Source of the DNA: Macrocybe gigantea | Taxonomy: Eukaryota; Basidiomycota; Agaricomycetes; Agaricales; Callistosporiaceae | NCBI GenBank assembly: GCA_011319805.1 | Contig: SJRY01000024.1 | Location: forward strand, 1-22,124 | DNA length: 22,124 nucleotides | Direction of reading: 5' to 3' | In this document: positions 10,734-22,124 of the stretch, one piece after another | Layout of the letters: each line of letters starts with the position of its first letter | How positions within the stretch are numbered: position 1 is the first letter of the stretch | The notes under the pieces: model-generated | Seen by the model: the letters and a program-made list of their open reading frames with translations, nothing else | Database searches by the model: none | Told to the model about the DNA's origin: nothing | Position numbers and translations under genes: made by a program

Positions 10734-12919
10734 TTAATCCAGAGCCACATATCCACGAGCATCTACTTTTGAAAACGCCGTGGTCGGGGTCGGTGGGACG
10801 CCCAATCCGATGAAGGATCTCGTTCGGCCTTGAGAACGGAAGGTCGACACTCGGGGAGTCGCAAGACTGGGGAAGGGTATGGGTGTGCTGATGTTGGACG
10901 TGATGGTGATTGCCGATGGTGTTCGAGTTGTCAAAGTAGGAGAGGGCGGGAACACAAAGAGCGTCTGCGAAGGCGTGGAAGCGAAAGTAGGCTGATCTTT
11001 TGGGATGGCAAACTTCTTCGCGCGCAAGTGTAATGGCGGCGGTATGAGGTTTTGGGATTCCTTGCGAGTACGAACAGGTGGGAGAGAAAGCTTAGTAGGA
11101 ACCAGTGGGGATGTTGCTTTGCTTGTGGGTTCTGAGGAATCGACAATGATGGAAATGGGAGATGAGGGAACAGGAGGTAGAATACCAATGGGAGGAGGAC
11201 GCTTCTTTCCTTTCAGGGACGGTGGGACAGAACGCGCTGCGACATCAAATGTGGAACGGACGGCAGTGGAGGAAGGACGTGGAAGGTTGAAAGAAGTCTT
11301 CGAAGCAGGGGCGGAAGGCGGAGGCCGCATAGCTAGTCGAGCTGTTCTTCTAGTGAACATATTGACGGGACCTGAGGGACGATCCGCGTCGTCGTCTGGT
11401 GAATTGGCATTCGACGAGTCTTCCGGCTCCGCGCTCGAGCTTCTTTCCAACTTCTCTTCATCAAAACCTCCACCTACGCCTAACAGCTCTTCCTCCTCTT
11501 CCTCCTCTACAAGGTCTTCACTGATAATGCTGCTTCCGATAGACTCTGCTCGCTTACGAGTCGAACCATATCGACTCCTCCAAGCAGCACCCATACCCAT
11601 ACCAGAGTTTGAAGATCCCACCGACGACGTCGAGGATTTTCGCGCGACGACGCGGTCTTGCATCGCCTTATCCAATGCCTCGGCCTCCTTCTGGACAATG
11701 CTACTCTCCCGCTCGTCTTCTGCATCTGAGGGCATTTCATCTAAGAGACGCCGTCTTCTGCCCCATTCTTCCTCCTCCTCACTCAGCGACATGGAATTTT
11801 CCGTGTTAAACAAAGAATTGTTTGATCCCTTGAATTTTTTCTCATATTCCAATAATTGATAAATAAGCCTGACATGAAGATCAAGAGACTGGTTGAAATT
11901 AAAGAATGGATAACCACATACGACATATTAGGACCAATCCACTTGCTTTTTCCTTCACAAATGTATAAGCGCCTTGCATGCCTTTCAGAGCCCACACCTC
12001 AGGTGGAACATTAGGCGATCGTTGAGCCGCGGCCCGCATGACCAGGGCAATAACCATTGTCGCGGACCGTGATATGCCACACTGACAGCTGTACAAAATG
12101 TGATGTGAGAAAATCAAACGAAGAATGACAACCAACAATGTAAGACTTGCTGAATCAATACACCTTCTCCACGCTCAAGGGCAGCATCAGTAAATGCCAT
12201 GCCTGCTTGAAAACCCACATTGACCAAATCTTGTTGACCATGTGACCATTGAAGCTTCAAATAATGCATCCCAGGTCTGCCAAGCGCCAAATTGGGGGGT
12301 TGATATGTGGGATCTATGGGCATTGAACTCTTTAAATTTGGCGTGGAGACCACCGATCGTAGAGGCTGTGAGACGGAGGCGGAATCGAACGGGGAGGAGA
12401 CCTCCTTCGCTACGTTAAGTAAAGACTTGATTCCTCGTTCCATGAGACCTTTCCAGTTGCGAGCATTGTCCTCTGATCCCAGCCAGATGCCGGGGAGAAT
12501 CTGAATGGGGCCATCAGCATACGGTACAGCTGGAGAGCCTTGCTCCTCCCTGCGATGAAGAAGGGACGCCGTCGGATTGACGGTTGACGGGAGGGAGATA
12601 ATAGACGGTCTACGCGACCTCTCCAGTTTCGATATTTCCGCAGAAAAAGTACCGACGGCAGCAGTCTGAGGTTCCGGATGAAGAGGAAGAGAGTTAGATG
12701 ATGACTGGGCAGATGGGAGGTTTAGAGACAGCTTTTTCATATTCCTTGTCAATCTGGCTTTGCTGGAGGTTGGGAATGGAGAATAGTCGGACTCCGAGGT
12801 GGCAGACGAGAGAGCCGAAGCGGAGCTGTCTCCAACAGCAATAGTGACTTGAGAATTATGTGTTGGAGTGTCGATGCGAAGAGAAGCGGGGGTCCCCTCT
12901 TACGTTGAGCCGGAGCCAT
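10734..12919 (-). CDS. Dual-specificity protein phosphatase, Msg5-like
   Basis: Predicted 671-residue phosphatase, likely dephosphorylating a MAP kinase. The N-terminus is Ser/Pro-rich. The catalytic domain spans roughly residues 90-300, with GIWLGSEDNARNWKGL, LLNVAKEV and the HCX5R signature HCQCGISRS (His 238, Cys 239). The last exon encodes a long disordered tail with Glu, Ser and Pro runs. Introns: 12848-12903, 12089-12150 (GC-AG, donor GCAAGT, splitting the catalytic His codon) and 11869-11921. One base is missing in the T run at about 11948-11952 (A run on the coding strand); restoring it reads KEKSKWIGPNMS and gives a whole number of codons. The start is the weakest part: ATG at 12919 followed by a 16-nt exon fits splice phase and a TATA-like element 42 bp upstream. 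Confidence 0.85.
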
Positions 12920-13053
12920 AACGATGTGGTGCGATGCTACGCCTTGCGTTTAAAGCGTGTCTTATAACAATATGAACCCAACCGACACGCCCAGCGTGAT
13001 GATGATATCCTGTGGGTTTTTTTTCGAGAGTTGCCGGTGTGATATGTGGAGGC

Positions 13054-13113
13054 AAGAAAAGAAGACAAAAAGAAAAAAAGAAGAGAAGAAAGAAAAAAGA
13101 AGAAAAAAAGGAA
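13054..13113. repeat. Polypurine/polypyrimidine tract
   Basis: About 60 bp almost entirely A and G on the plus strand, with one C at 13066. It lies 135-195 bp upstream of the phosphatase ATG. Confidence 0.8.
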
Positions 13114-13401
13114 ATCGCTGTGGAGGAGAGAACTGAGGGACCGAGTCTCTCACAACGTAGCGGGAAGAGGAGAGTGAGTTGAACAGGTGTTCGTTTGGCG
13201 CTGTTGGGTTGAGCTGTTTGGGACATAGCTAAGGCTTAGCAACGATAGTGCATAAAATAAATATTATTAAATTAATGTTTTCACAAAATGTCAAGTCGCG
13301 ACACGCGGTTCTCGTACTCGTCTCTCGTCGTCGAGCTTACTCTGCGCCGGGTCCTTACTCCGTACATGCAATCATACGCAACGAACGCGTCCAAGAGTGG
13401 C

Positions 13402-13425
13402 CCCGGGTTCTACAGAGAACCCGGG
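13402..13425. repeat. Perfect inverted repeat, 10-bp arms
   Basis: CCCGGGTTCT and AGAACCCGGG flank a 4-nt loop (ACAG). Each arm starts with the palindrome CCCGGG. The repeat lies 259 bp before the CBR1 ATG and could form a hairpin in DNA or in a long leader RNA, or bind a dimeric regulator. Confidence 0.75.
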
Positions 13426-13683
13426 AAATAGGGACGGAACAGAGTCGTGCGACGATTTCGGGCGCTGAACCGTGCGATATTCTTTATTTGGGCCGTTTTC
13501 CTTTTCCTTTTCATGCCCAACCGTCTACAATTTGCTTTCCTCGCCTCCTTCATCTTTACCTTCACCTTCCTAGTCTTACTATCCCGTTTCATCAACGCCA
13601 GGCTCATCGCCGCTGGCTACGACTTCTCTCAACTTATTCTCATTGGCCTATCAAAGGAAGGAACCACTTCAGACCGCGTAGAA

Positions 13684-14991
<1,308 letters not shown>

Positions 14992-15166
14992 GTGATGGCT
15001 CTCGCTTTTGGGATTATGTGACGCTGGGCTCATTAATGCAACGGTAGATCAAGTTTTTGTCACCACTTGAGGATAGATGCTGGAATAGAAATTTCCAATA
15101 CGTTCTGTACAGTACATGAATGTGGTAAATCGTGTGCAACTGTCCAATCAAAAGCAATGACGAAGC

Positions 15167-16227
15167 CTATGCGAGATGCCTGATATTCAGCCTGAGAGGC
15201 GTTGCGCGTTCTTCCGCCAGGGCTACATAGCATTCGTCCAGGCTGGCGGACGTTTAGAATTAGAGAAAAAGACACGTGAACTCGTCGTTACCTCTGTTGG
15301 ATAGCCCAGGCAGCCCGTATACCTGTTTCGTATTCAGCCTCCGAGAGTTCAGCATTCGAATTGCGTGCCACTTGTATGACCGAATCGTAATAGTGAAGAG
15401 CTGTCAGTCTGTCCTCGTCCACGGGAAGAAGGGGTAAGATGAATCGGAGGTGATGCAAGACGCGAGCGTGGGGCTTCAGAAATGGGAGGCTTGGTATGAC
15501 GCTCCGCGCAAGCGCGTCTGAATGCCATGAGTGTAAGACTTTCATCCTGGCACTACAGTTTGACCACGCACCAATAGCAGGCAACGTGTCAAGGAGGGCA
15601 CGCCTGAATCGAACACCGTTGTACTCCGTTCCTGACATAATGAAGACCGACAGGGCTCAGCGTGCTTGCGGCGGCTGTGATGCTGAACCTGCGCACCTGG
15701 CCTTCCCCATCCTGGGTGGAACGCGTCCTTTGGAAGGGACTCGTACGTCACCAGGCATGCACGGACATATTCCTGAGCGACACATTTCTGAACGGACTGC
15801 AAGTCGAATTGATCTCATCAGACACAGGCGAAAGAAGCAGAGGTGTGGCGAAAAAAACGATCGACCTGAGGTAAGTTACTCTGGCCTATAGTCTTGTGGC
15901 CTTTAGCGATGCGCTGCAGCTTCAGGCGCACTGCAAATCTCCGCTTCACACAATAGAATATCGAGACAACGAGCTGTTACAGGGTAAAAAAGAAAAAAGG
16001 TAAGGTACCCCTTGCAACGAAACTGGTGTACTTACAATGATGGCATAAGACGCTCCGATGATGAACGCATTGACGTTGCCGGACCACGAATGATTGGACG
16101 CGGTCCTAACAGCTTGGGAGAGGAGAGCAGCACAGGAAAGGCCAGCAGCGACCAGTATAAGGAGGACGATGAAGATATAAGCAACCTCTGATACTGTCCT
16201 CTCTAGAATGAGACGCGATGGAAGCAT
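15167..16227 (-). CDS. DLT1: Defect at low temperature protein 1 (DLT1) homologue
   Basis: A 253-residue membrane protein of the fungal Dlt1 family, whose biochemical role is unclear; yeast mutants are cold-sensitive. Seen: two N-terminal membrane helices (residues about 12-34 and 53-73), a basic loop CVKRRFAVRLKLQ-like, then conserved cytosolic segments QEYVRACLVTYESLPKDAFH, PGWGRPG, GVRFRRALLD and KPHARVLHHLRFILPLLP. Introns: 15974-16035, 15797-15865, 15632-15696, 15518-15571 and 15243-15291. Exon lengths sum to exactly 254 codons without correction. A CACGTG palindrome sits at 16247-16252, 20 bp upstream of the ATG. The last 25 codons after intron 5 are less certain. Confidence 0.85.
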
Positions 16228-16246
16228 CTGTTAAGACATGCTTGGG

Positions 16247-16252
16247 CACGTG
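16247..16252. promoter_or_regulatory. CACGTG palindrome upstream of DLT1
   Basis: CACGTG, followed by ATGTGTCA, lies 20 bp upstream of the DLT1 start codon. It is a possible site for a bHLH factor. Such hexamers also occur by chance, and another lies at 1271-1276. Confidence 0.3.
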
Positions 16253-16405
16253 ATGTGTCACAGTCGAAAATTCATTCTTAGCCATACTAGTAATACAACG
16301 TTGGCATTTGCAACATCAAATCAGGCCAGGATCACAGATCTACGGCGGTAAAAACTGCGAGAGCGAGGGGAAGAATGACAAAGAGAGAAGAAAATGAGTT
16401 GAGCT

Positions 16406-17754
16406 TCAAGCTTGTACATTTTGTCTGCAAACGCAGCGTAAGAAAGCTAGACCAAGGTGGCCACTCGTTGCGACTTACGCAAATTGACCAATCACGTTTC
16501 CAGCCGGAGAGTATTCGCAAACATAGAACCTTGCTTTCTGCTCAGAAATAAAGCGTAAAAAGGCAAACGGGCAGAGAGCGACCAGAAGACCTACGGCATC
16601 GAAGATACCATCACAGCTCTGTACAGCGCAGCCGAGTTGAGTGGTGCCTTTCCAAACAACCTGCGTAAAGTGAGAAGGCTGCGGATTTGACGGGTTATAT
16701 TCGGCTATAGCGGAAAAAAAATTGACATGTTGGGGTCTAGACGGCGAGATTTCTGACTATTTGGATTACTCACAGACTTCGTCAGCCCAGGACTGGATGG
16801 CTTCTTGAATGCTGAAAGCACCGGTACCAGCTGCCAAGTTTTCTAATGGAAAAGTCAAAAACTTCAATAATAGAATGATTTCAAAAGAAAAAAGAAACGA
16901 ACCGCCGAGTCGGCCCAGTGAGCCACCGGAATGTTGGAATTTGCAGTTATTCGCCCATTGCTGAGCCTTGGCCGCAAGGTCATTGCTCCAACTCAAAGGT
17001 GCAGCCCCGTGTTGGCCACGGACAGAGTTGTGACTCTCCAAATATGCTTGAACGTCGCCACTGCCGCTTCCTGCGGAGGAACCACCAGAACCATTGCCGG
17101 ATGCCGGGGGCGCGATAGTCGGTTGGGGAGCCTCCGTCGAAGACGTCGTCGGCTGCGGCTCGGGAGCTGGAGTAAATTTGCTAGAAGATGTTGTTGGTAT
17201 CGGTATCGTGGAAGAAGTCGATGGTTTGATTGAATGGGAAATCAAAGTAGGCAGGAAGATTTTGGTCGAGGTAGAAGATGGAACAACTCGGCTCGAGCTT
17301 GTCGACGTATTGTTGACAACTGCGGACGTGTTGAAGCTTGCCGGCGCCGAGCCTGAGGGAGTCGCAATGACTGGGGCTGCGGACAACGCCGTACTGGCTG
17401 GCAACAAGGTCACCTTCCCGGTTTGGGCGTTTGCAACAGGGACAGAAGAAGATTGACTGTGATTTGGAAATGTAAAGGTTGCGCTCATTGTTATGGAACA
17501 TGTTCTACTTACGGTTCGACGCTGCAGGCCTTTGCAAGAGCTTCATCCCAGTTGCTCTCCGACACGGGGCGCATGACGGGACCCCATGGATCGGAACCCA
17601 TCATCCTGCCCGGCCAACCCCACTTTGACTTGCATAGCGTGATGCAGTCCTGGGTCTTGAGGTGTTTCCTCGCGCATGCTGGACCTGCCACAGCGCCTGG
17701 AATGGTCACGGCAAGAAGGCACAGAAAAGTGGTGGTCGACAGTAGACTGCGCAT
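16406..17754 (-). CDS. Secreted CAP-superfamily (PRY1-like) protein
   Basis: Predicted 350-residue secreted protein of the CAP/SCP/PR-1 family; fungal Pry proteins bind and export sterols and other lipids. Seen: signal peptide (residues 1-23), an N-terminal module with four Cys (PAC, QDC, TLC, KAC), a Ser/Thr/Pro-rich linker of about 130 residues, then the CAP domain: SHNSVRGQHGAAPLSW, GENLAAG, HFTQVVWKGTTQLGCA and YVCEYSPAGNVIGQFAQNVQ. Introns: 17457-17512, 16843-16902, 16705-16773, 16538-16594 and 16425-16478; exons sum to 351 codons with no correction. The 60-nt intron 16843-16902 has no in-frame stop. The linker length and the Cys-rich head are unlike yeast Pry1, so lipid export is inferred from the domain only. 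Confidence 0.9.
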
Positions 17755-18012
17755 TTAAAGGAAAGTAAATGAAAAAGGAATGTGAGGGAAAGAGAACGGA
17801 TGGAGGAAACACACAGACTGCGTGCAAGATATGGGGTGGAGTGGTGGACGCCGTTGTCACATTATCATCATGATATGTACGTGGATGACGCGACCTGCCA
17901 GTTGTCATAGAATCCGATCACGAGTGGGAGGTAGCTGCTGAATGTTGTTCTCGCCGTTCTCGACGTTGGGCGCGAAAACAGGCACATACAGGCAAATTAG
18001 ACGCGATCGTCC

Positions 18013-18602
18013 ATGTTTAAACCACCGTTTTACGTCCTTTGTTCCCATTCCACCGTCTCCAGCCCATCACAGGGCCCGCTCTCTAGCAATCTAGGCCATC
18101 CGGCAATACAGTATCACTACGCCGACGACTCGCCACTGGCCCTATCGCCCAGCATCCCGACGAACACGTCCTCGTTCTCGACTATGATCCAACATCTACT
18201 CACGTGTTGCAGGTCCAGAGCACTTCTAGCAGCATTGGAATAGCCTCTCTCAAGGTTGAAGACGCTCCTGGGGCAGCTGCCACGGACGACAACGACCCCA
18301 AGAACGATAAAATGTACATCATCGAAACGGTTGCCAACGATAGGCAAGTCTAGTTCTTTCTGTCCCTCCCACAGGCGTCGCTTACGGTAGGCACAGTATG
18401 CCCAACCCTCACAGGCAGTACAACAACAGTCGTCAGCCACATTGGCCCTATTCAAACGCAGGTACATCTGATCTCAACTGTCTGGTTCGGGCCTTTGTTC
18501 ACGCGTCCGCTCAGAAATGCTGCTATTCGACGTATACTATCATATCCAGATACCCATCTTAGTGATGATGCCGATGCAATGCGACTGCAAGACGTATGTT
18601 GA
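18013..18602 (+). CDS. Small conserved-looking protein of unknown function
   Basis: Predicted 156 residues. It starts MFKPPFYVLCSHSTV, continues HPAIQYHYADDSPLAL, then HPDEHVLVLDYDPTSTHVLQ, an acidic region ending KMYIIETVANDRQ, and ALFKRRNAAIRRILSYPDTH near the end. One base is missing near 18145; without it the frame stops at 18243. Introns: 18348-18414 (donor GTCTAG, weak) and 18462-18514. With the correction the length is a whole number of codons. I recall similar agaricomycete proteins but no function, signal peptide or membrane helix. The head is divergent with the CAP gene (258 bp between starts) and the tail convergent with EMC7. Confidence 0.65.
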
Positions 18603-18712
18603 CCAAACTGATTACCCATGTACACACATTGACCGACTCCTTTAACCTACTGCATGGAAATCCATATATGATTGTACTGTACATTAGATATGAGCATGGT
18701 ATAGTTGTCTAT

Positions 18713-19765
18713 TCACCGCTTCTTGTTTTTGCTTCCTCGGGCCTTGGACGACGCGGAAGGCACAGTCTTTGAAGTGGCCACACTGGCAGATTTCGAGGCG
18801 TCACCACCACCAAGCAATGCCGTCAGCCTAAGTTGTAGTCCAATTAATGACATGCGTTCAAAATGCGCGTGTTATATTTGCGCACCCTGATTTCAAGTCT
18901 CCGGAAGTCATAGCGCCTTGCAGCTCTTGCACTCGGGCATGCTGCTCTTTGAATTCTTCCATAGCTTCTGGGTCCATCTGACTCTGGAATGACAGGCGTG
19001 ACTACCGAATGTGAAAATAAACAGAAGAACAAACGTGCCATAAGATATGGAGTAGCCAGCATCATAACCAGTGCTAGGATCATCATAAGCATCATGGGAT
19101 TGGAAAGCATGGACATCAGGTTGAATGATTCCAGTGGTACAAAGTAGTCGTGCTTTTGCCTTGGGGTTAGAACGATGGATACCGCAGCGTAACGGGTGAT
19201 TTGGGATTCAACGGAGTTCCTGGAGCGTAGTGTCGGACTTCAGGCTCTGAATCGTCACCGTAGACGTCTAGACGAAGCTGCAGACAAGCCATGGAGGCGG
19301 ATGAGTTGGGAGGCGCCCATGAGAACGCACACAGAGAGACATACCTGATCGAAAGAAATATCGGGAGATATTACATGCAGGATGTATGTCCCCTCTGGAA
19401 CGTCAGCTCTATCGATGACGGCGCTTCAGTTCAATGTCTTTGGAGTGTGTAGTTGGCAACAAACGTACATCGCGAAAGTACCATTTCTGGTGATGCTGGC
19501 TTGGAGGATCCCACTGTTTAATATTACTTTGGAGTGCCTCAAAGTCTCGATTCCTACACTGCAGCTGAGTACCACTACCGTTCGAAAGTTGCAGCGCCAG
19601 CTTACCTGGACACACGTCATTCCACTGTACATGACCCGTAATTTGTCTAGCCGCAACACATAAAACTGAGCTATTGAAGGCATATTAGTGGTGTTACAAG
19701 CATCGCAACCCACGGACGCACCACATGCATAGGTATAGGACCGAAGGAAGGACGAGCGGATGCAT
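18713..19765 (-). CDS. EMC7: ER membrane protein complex subunit 7
   Basis: Predicted 236-residue subunit of the EMC, which inserts membrane proteins into the ER. Seen: signal peptide, luminal beta-sandwich segments (ITGHVQWNDVCPG, LQASITRNGTFAI, DVPEGTYILHVISPDISFDQ), YAPGTPLNP, FVPLESFNLMSMLSNPMM leading into the single C-terminal membrane helix, then QMDPEAMEEFKEQHAR and a Ser/Lys-rich tail. Introns: 19671-19721, 19554-19605, 19409-19468, 19278-19344, 18984-19038 (GC-AG, donor GCACGT) and 18828-18885. The first intron is needed to reach the ATG at 19765. One base is missing near 19172 (TCG TTC TAA should read on to LTPRQKHDYF). With it, exons sum to 237 codons. Confidence 0.85.
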
Positions 19766-19830
19766 GTAGAAGTGGAAGTGGGCGTGTCATCAATACAGCC
19801 AAATACCAGTCTTTCTTTTCCTCCATCACG

Positions 19831-20994
19831 ATGAGGCAGAAACGAGCAAAGACATATCGCAAACTTATGAATCTGTATTCCATGTCTTTTGGGTTCAGGC
19901 AGCCATATCAAGTCCTTGGCATGTTCCCCCCTTTCATCTCGTGTCTCCGATAAACTCACCGGAATGCCATAGTTGATTCGGAAATGTGCAAATATGCGAT
20001 TGATCACAAAACCGATCTCGCGAAGCAACTCTCCAACGTTTTGCAAGGTGAAGTCAAACCCAGTATGTCCTTCCTGCTATCTCCTCAAGCATCTCTTCTT
20101 TTTTTTTTCCCTCTATCGCCGCCTTCTCTTACTGAGGACGCACGCGGCGAAGCCGTTTCTAGTGATCACACAATGTTGCATATATGAGCTTTACATACAA
20201 GGGAAAAAGCAGCAGCCAGCTGTCGACCTTGCAAAGACATTCGAGCGGCGGAAATGCAATCACAGGGATCCTATCTCAGGCGACGACTGCCTACTCAGTG
20301 TATCGGTGAGTCTCATTGCGTCTCTCGCATTGGTATAGAATCTGGAATCTACCTTCATTCACCCTGATCGCTTAGGGGAAACGAACAAACATCGATATAT
20401 CATCGCAAGCGACTCGCAACCACTCCGCGTAGGGTTACGCACGGTGCCAGCAGTGCCTTTGGTGCATGTAAACCGGACCGTCATGGTGCTGGAGCCGCCC
20501 AGTGAGGCGACTTTGAAAGCAAAAGAACAAGTTCGTTCCCAATTGCCTATTTCCATATTTGAACGATTTCTGATCGGAAGGTAATTAAATTTCAGAGCGA
20601 AGAACAAGCTCTTCGTCCAAATTCAACGGACCTAGCCGTTTTGGCCAAATCGGAGGTTCCCAAGCCCTCTCCACCAAAGAGAAAGAAGGGTCCAAAGGGC
20701 CCGAACCCACTGAGCGTCAAAAAGAAGAAACAAATCCCGATACCGACGACCAAACTGGAGATGGTCGAAGAACAGACCGACGAAGTTCAGCGGGAAAACG
20801 TCGAGGCACGAGGAAAGAGGAAGCATTATGCAATGGACGAAGATGAAACAGAAGGCCCTTCACGGCTGGAAGAGCCAGCGAAGAAGCGAAGGCGGAGAAG
20901 AAAAAAGTGGCGACGGGAATGGCCCCAAAAAACATTCAACCCCTTGTCAACACGGATTCAGACGATTAATGCAATCAATCACAGTTATACTTGA
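19831..20994 (+). CDS. UTP23: rRNA-processing protein UTP23
   Basis: Nucleolar PIN-domain protein of the small-subunit processome, needed in yeast for early pre-rRNA cleavage and release of the snR30 RNA. Seen: start MRQKRAKTYRKLMNLYSMSF, FRQPYQVLVDSEMC, a Cys/His zinc-binding region (MITQCCIYEL, FERRKCNHRD, DDCL), TNKHRYIIASDSQPLR and a basic tail KGPNPLSVKKKKQ. Introns: 19919-19972 (GC-AG, donor GCATGT), 20063-20162, 20306-20375 and 20531-20595. One G appears missing at the start of exon 4 (about 20376-20379), since only then does GETNKHRY follow in frame. The end is uncertain: as read it stops at 20994, but one more A in the run near 20910 would end it at 20969 with NTDSDD. Confidence 0.88.
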
Positions 20995-21089
20995 TCATTC
21001 GCAGACGCATAGGCACAGCGGTACATGATGTCGAAAATGGTTATAGTGAGATTACAGGAAACAAAAGTGAAACATAGCCAACCAAAGAA

Positions 21090-22124
<1,035 letters not shown>

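Larger units (their letters stand above)
12920..13683. other. Bidirectional promoter region, phosphatase / CBR1
   Basis: Shared upstream region of two divergent genes. For the minus-strand gene there is TATAAG (complement of 12961-12966) and a polypurine tract at 13054-13113, which is CT-rich on its coding strand, typical just upstream of fungal start sites. For the plus-strand gene there is a CT-rich stretch at about 13480-13580. A 10-bp perfect inverted repeat lies at 13402-13425. An in-frame ATG for CBR1 occurs at 13513. Confidence 0.55.

Noticed and set aside
11005..11859. 284-codon open frame on the plus strand
   Set aside because: It lies opposite the Ser/Pro-rich last exon of the phosphatase gene; the composition is a mirror of that exon and it has no family features.
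18347..18378. A further GC-AG intron (donor GCAAGT at 18344) in the small unknown gene
   Set aside because: It would be only about 31 nt long and joins in the wrong frame; a GT donor at 18348 with the acceptor at 18414 keeps the frame.
19671..19697. A 27-nt intron in the EMC7 signal peptide
   Set aside because: It is in phase but too short; the 51-nt intron 19671-19721 with donor GTGCGT uses the same acceptor and also keeps phase.

Overview
The window looks like ordinary nuclear DNA of a filamentous basidiomycete, most likely a wood- or litter-decaying agaricomycete. Reasons: genes are packed on both strands and cut by very many 43-100 nt GT-AG (a few GC-AG) introns. One gene is a secreted GH74 xyloglucanase with a fungal CBM1 cellulose-binding module. 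The housekeeping proteins (polyubiquitin, UTP23, EMC7, TVP23, CBR1, DLT1) are fungal in layout. I see no prokaryotic, viral or transposon genes, no CRISPR array and no biosynthetic cluster.

Layout. 1-1190 holds gene-like minus-strand peptide fragments I cannot join into a gene. 1191-1858 is the upstream region of a 19-exon GH74-CBM1 gene (1859-5303, +). It converges on a leucine-rich-repeat gene (5404-7250, -), followed in tandem by a Yvc1/TRP-like membrane protein (7368-8966, -). That gene is head-to-head, 51 bp between start codons, with TVP23 (9018-10299, +). A MAP-kinase-phosphatase-like gene (10734-12919, -) diverges from NADH-cytochrome b5 reductase CBR1 (13684-14991, +). Then come DLT1 (15167-16227, -), a secreted CAP/PRY1-like protein (16406-17754, -), a small unknown protein (18013-18602, +), EMC7 (18713-19765, -) and UTP23 (19831-20994, +; 65 bp head-to-head with EMC7). 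Polyubiquitin (21090 to beyond the right edge, -) closes the window.

The genes do not form one pathway. Several act in the endomembrane system (EMC7, TVP23, CBR1, a putative vacuolar channel, DLT1), two are secreted, and the rest serve ribosome biogenesis, signalling and protein turnover. Gene models were built by hand from frame continuity, splice signals and remembered family features. For every complete gene model except the unresolved left-end fragments, exon lengths sum to a whole number of codons once the stated indels are allowed for.

The strongest window-wide signal is a scatter of about fifteen single- or double-base indels, mostly one base short in short homopolymers. They hit eight of the twelve gene models, including four in polyubiquitin, whose protein is almost invariant. 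This points to consensus sequence errors rather than widespread pseudogenes. The second signal is four GC-AG introns among about 64. I did not find a convincing undescribed system.
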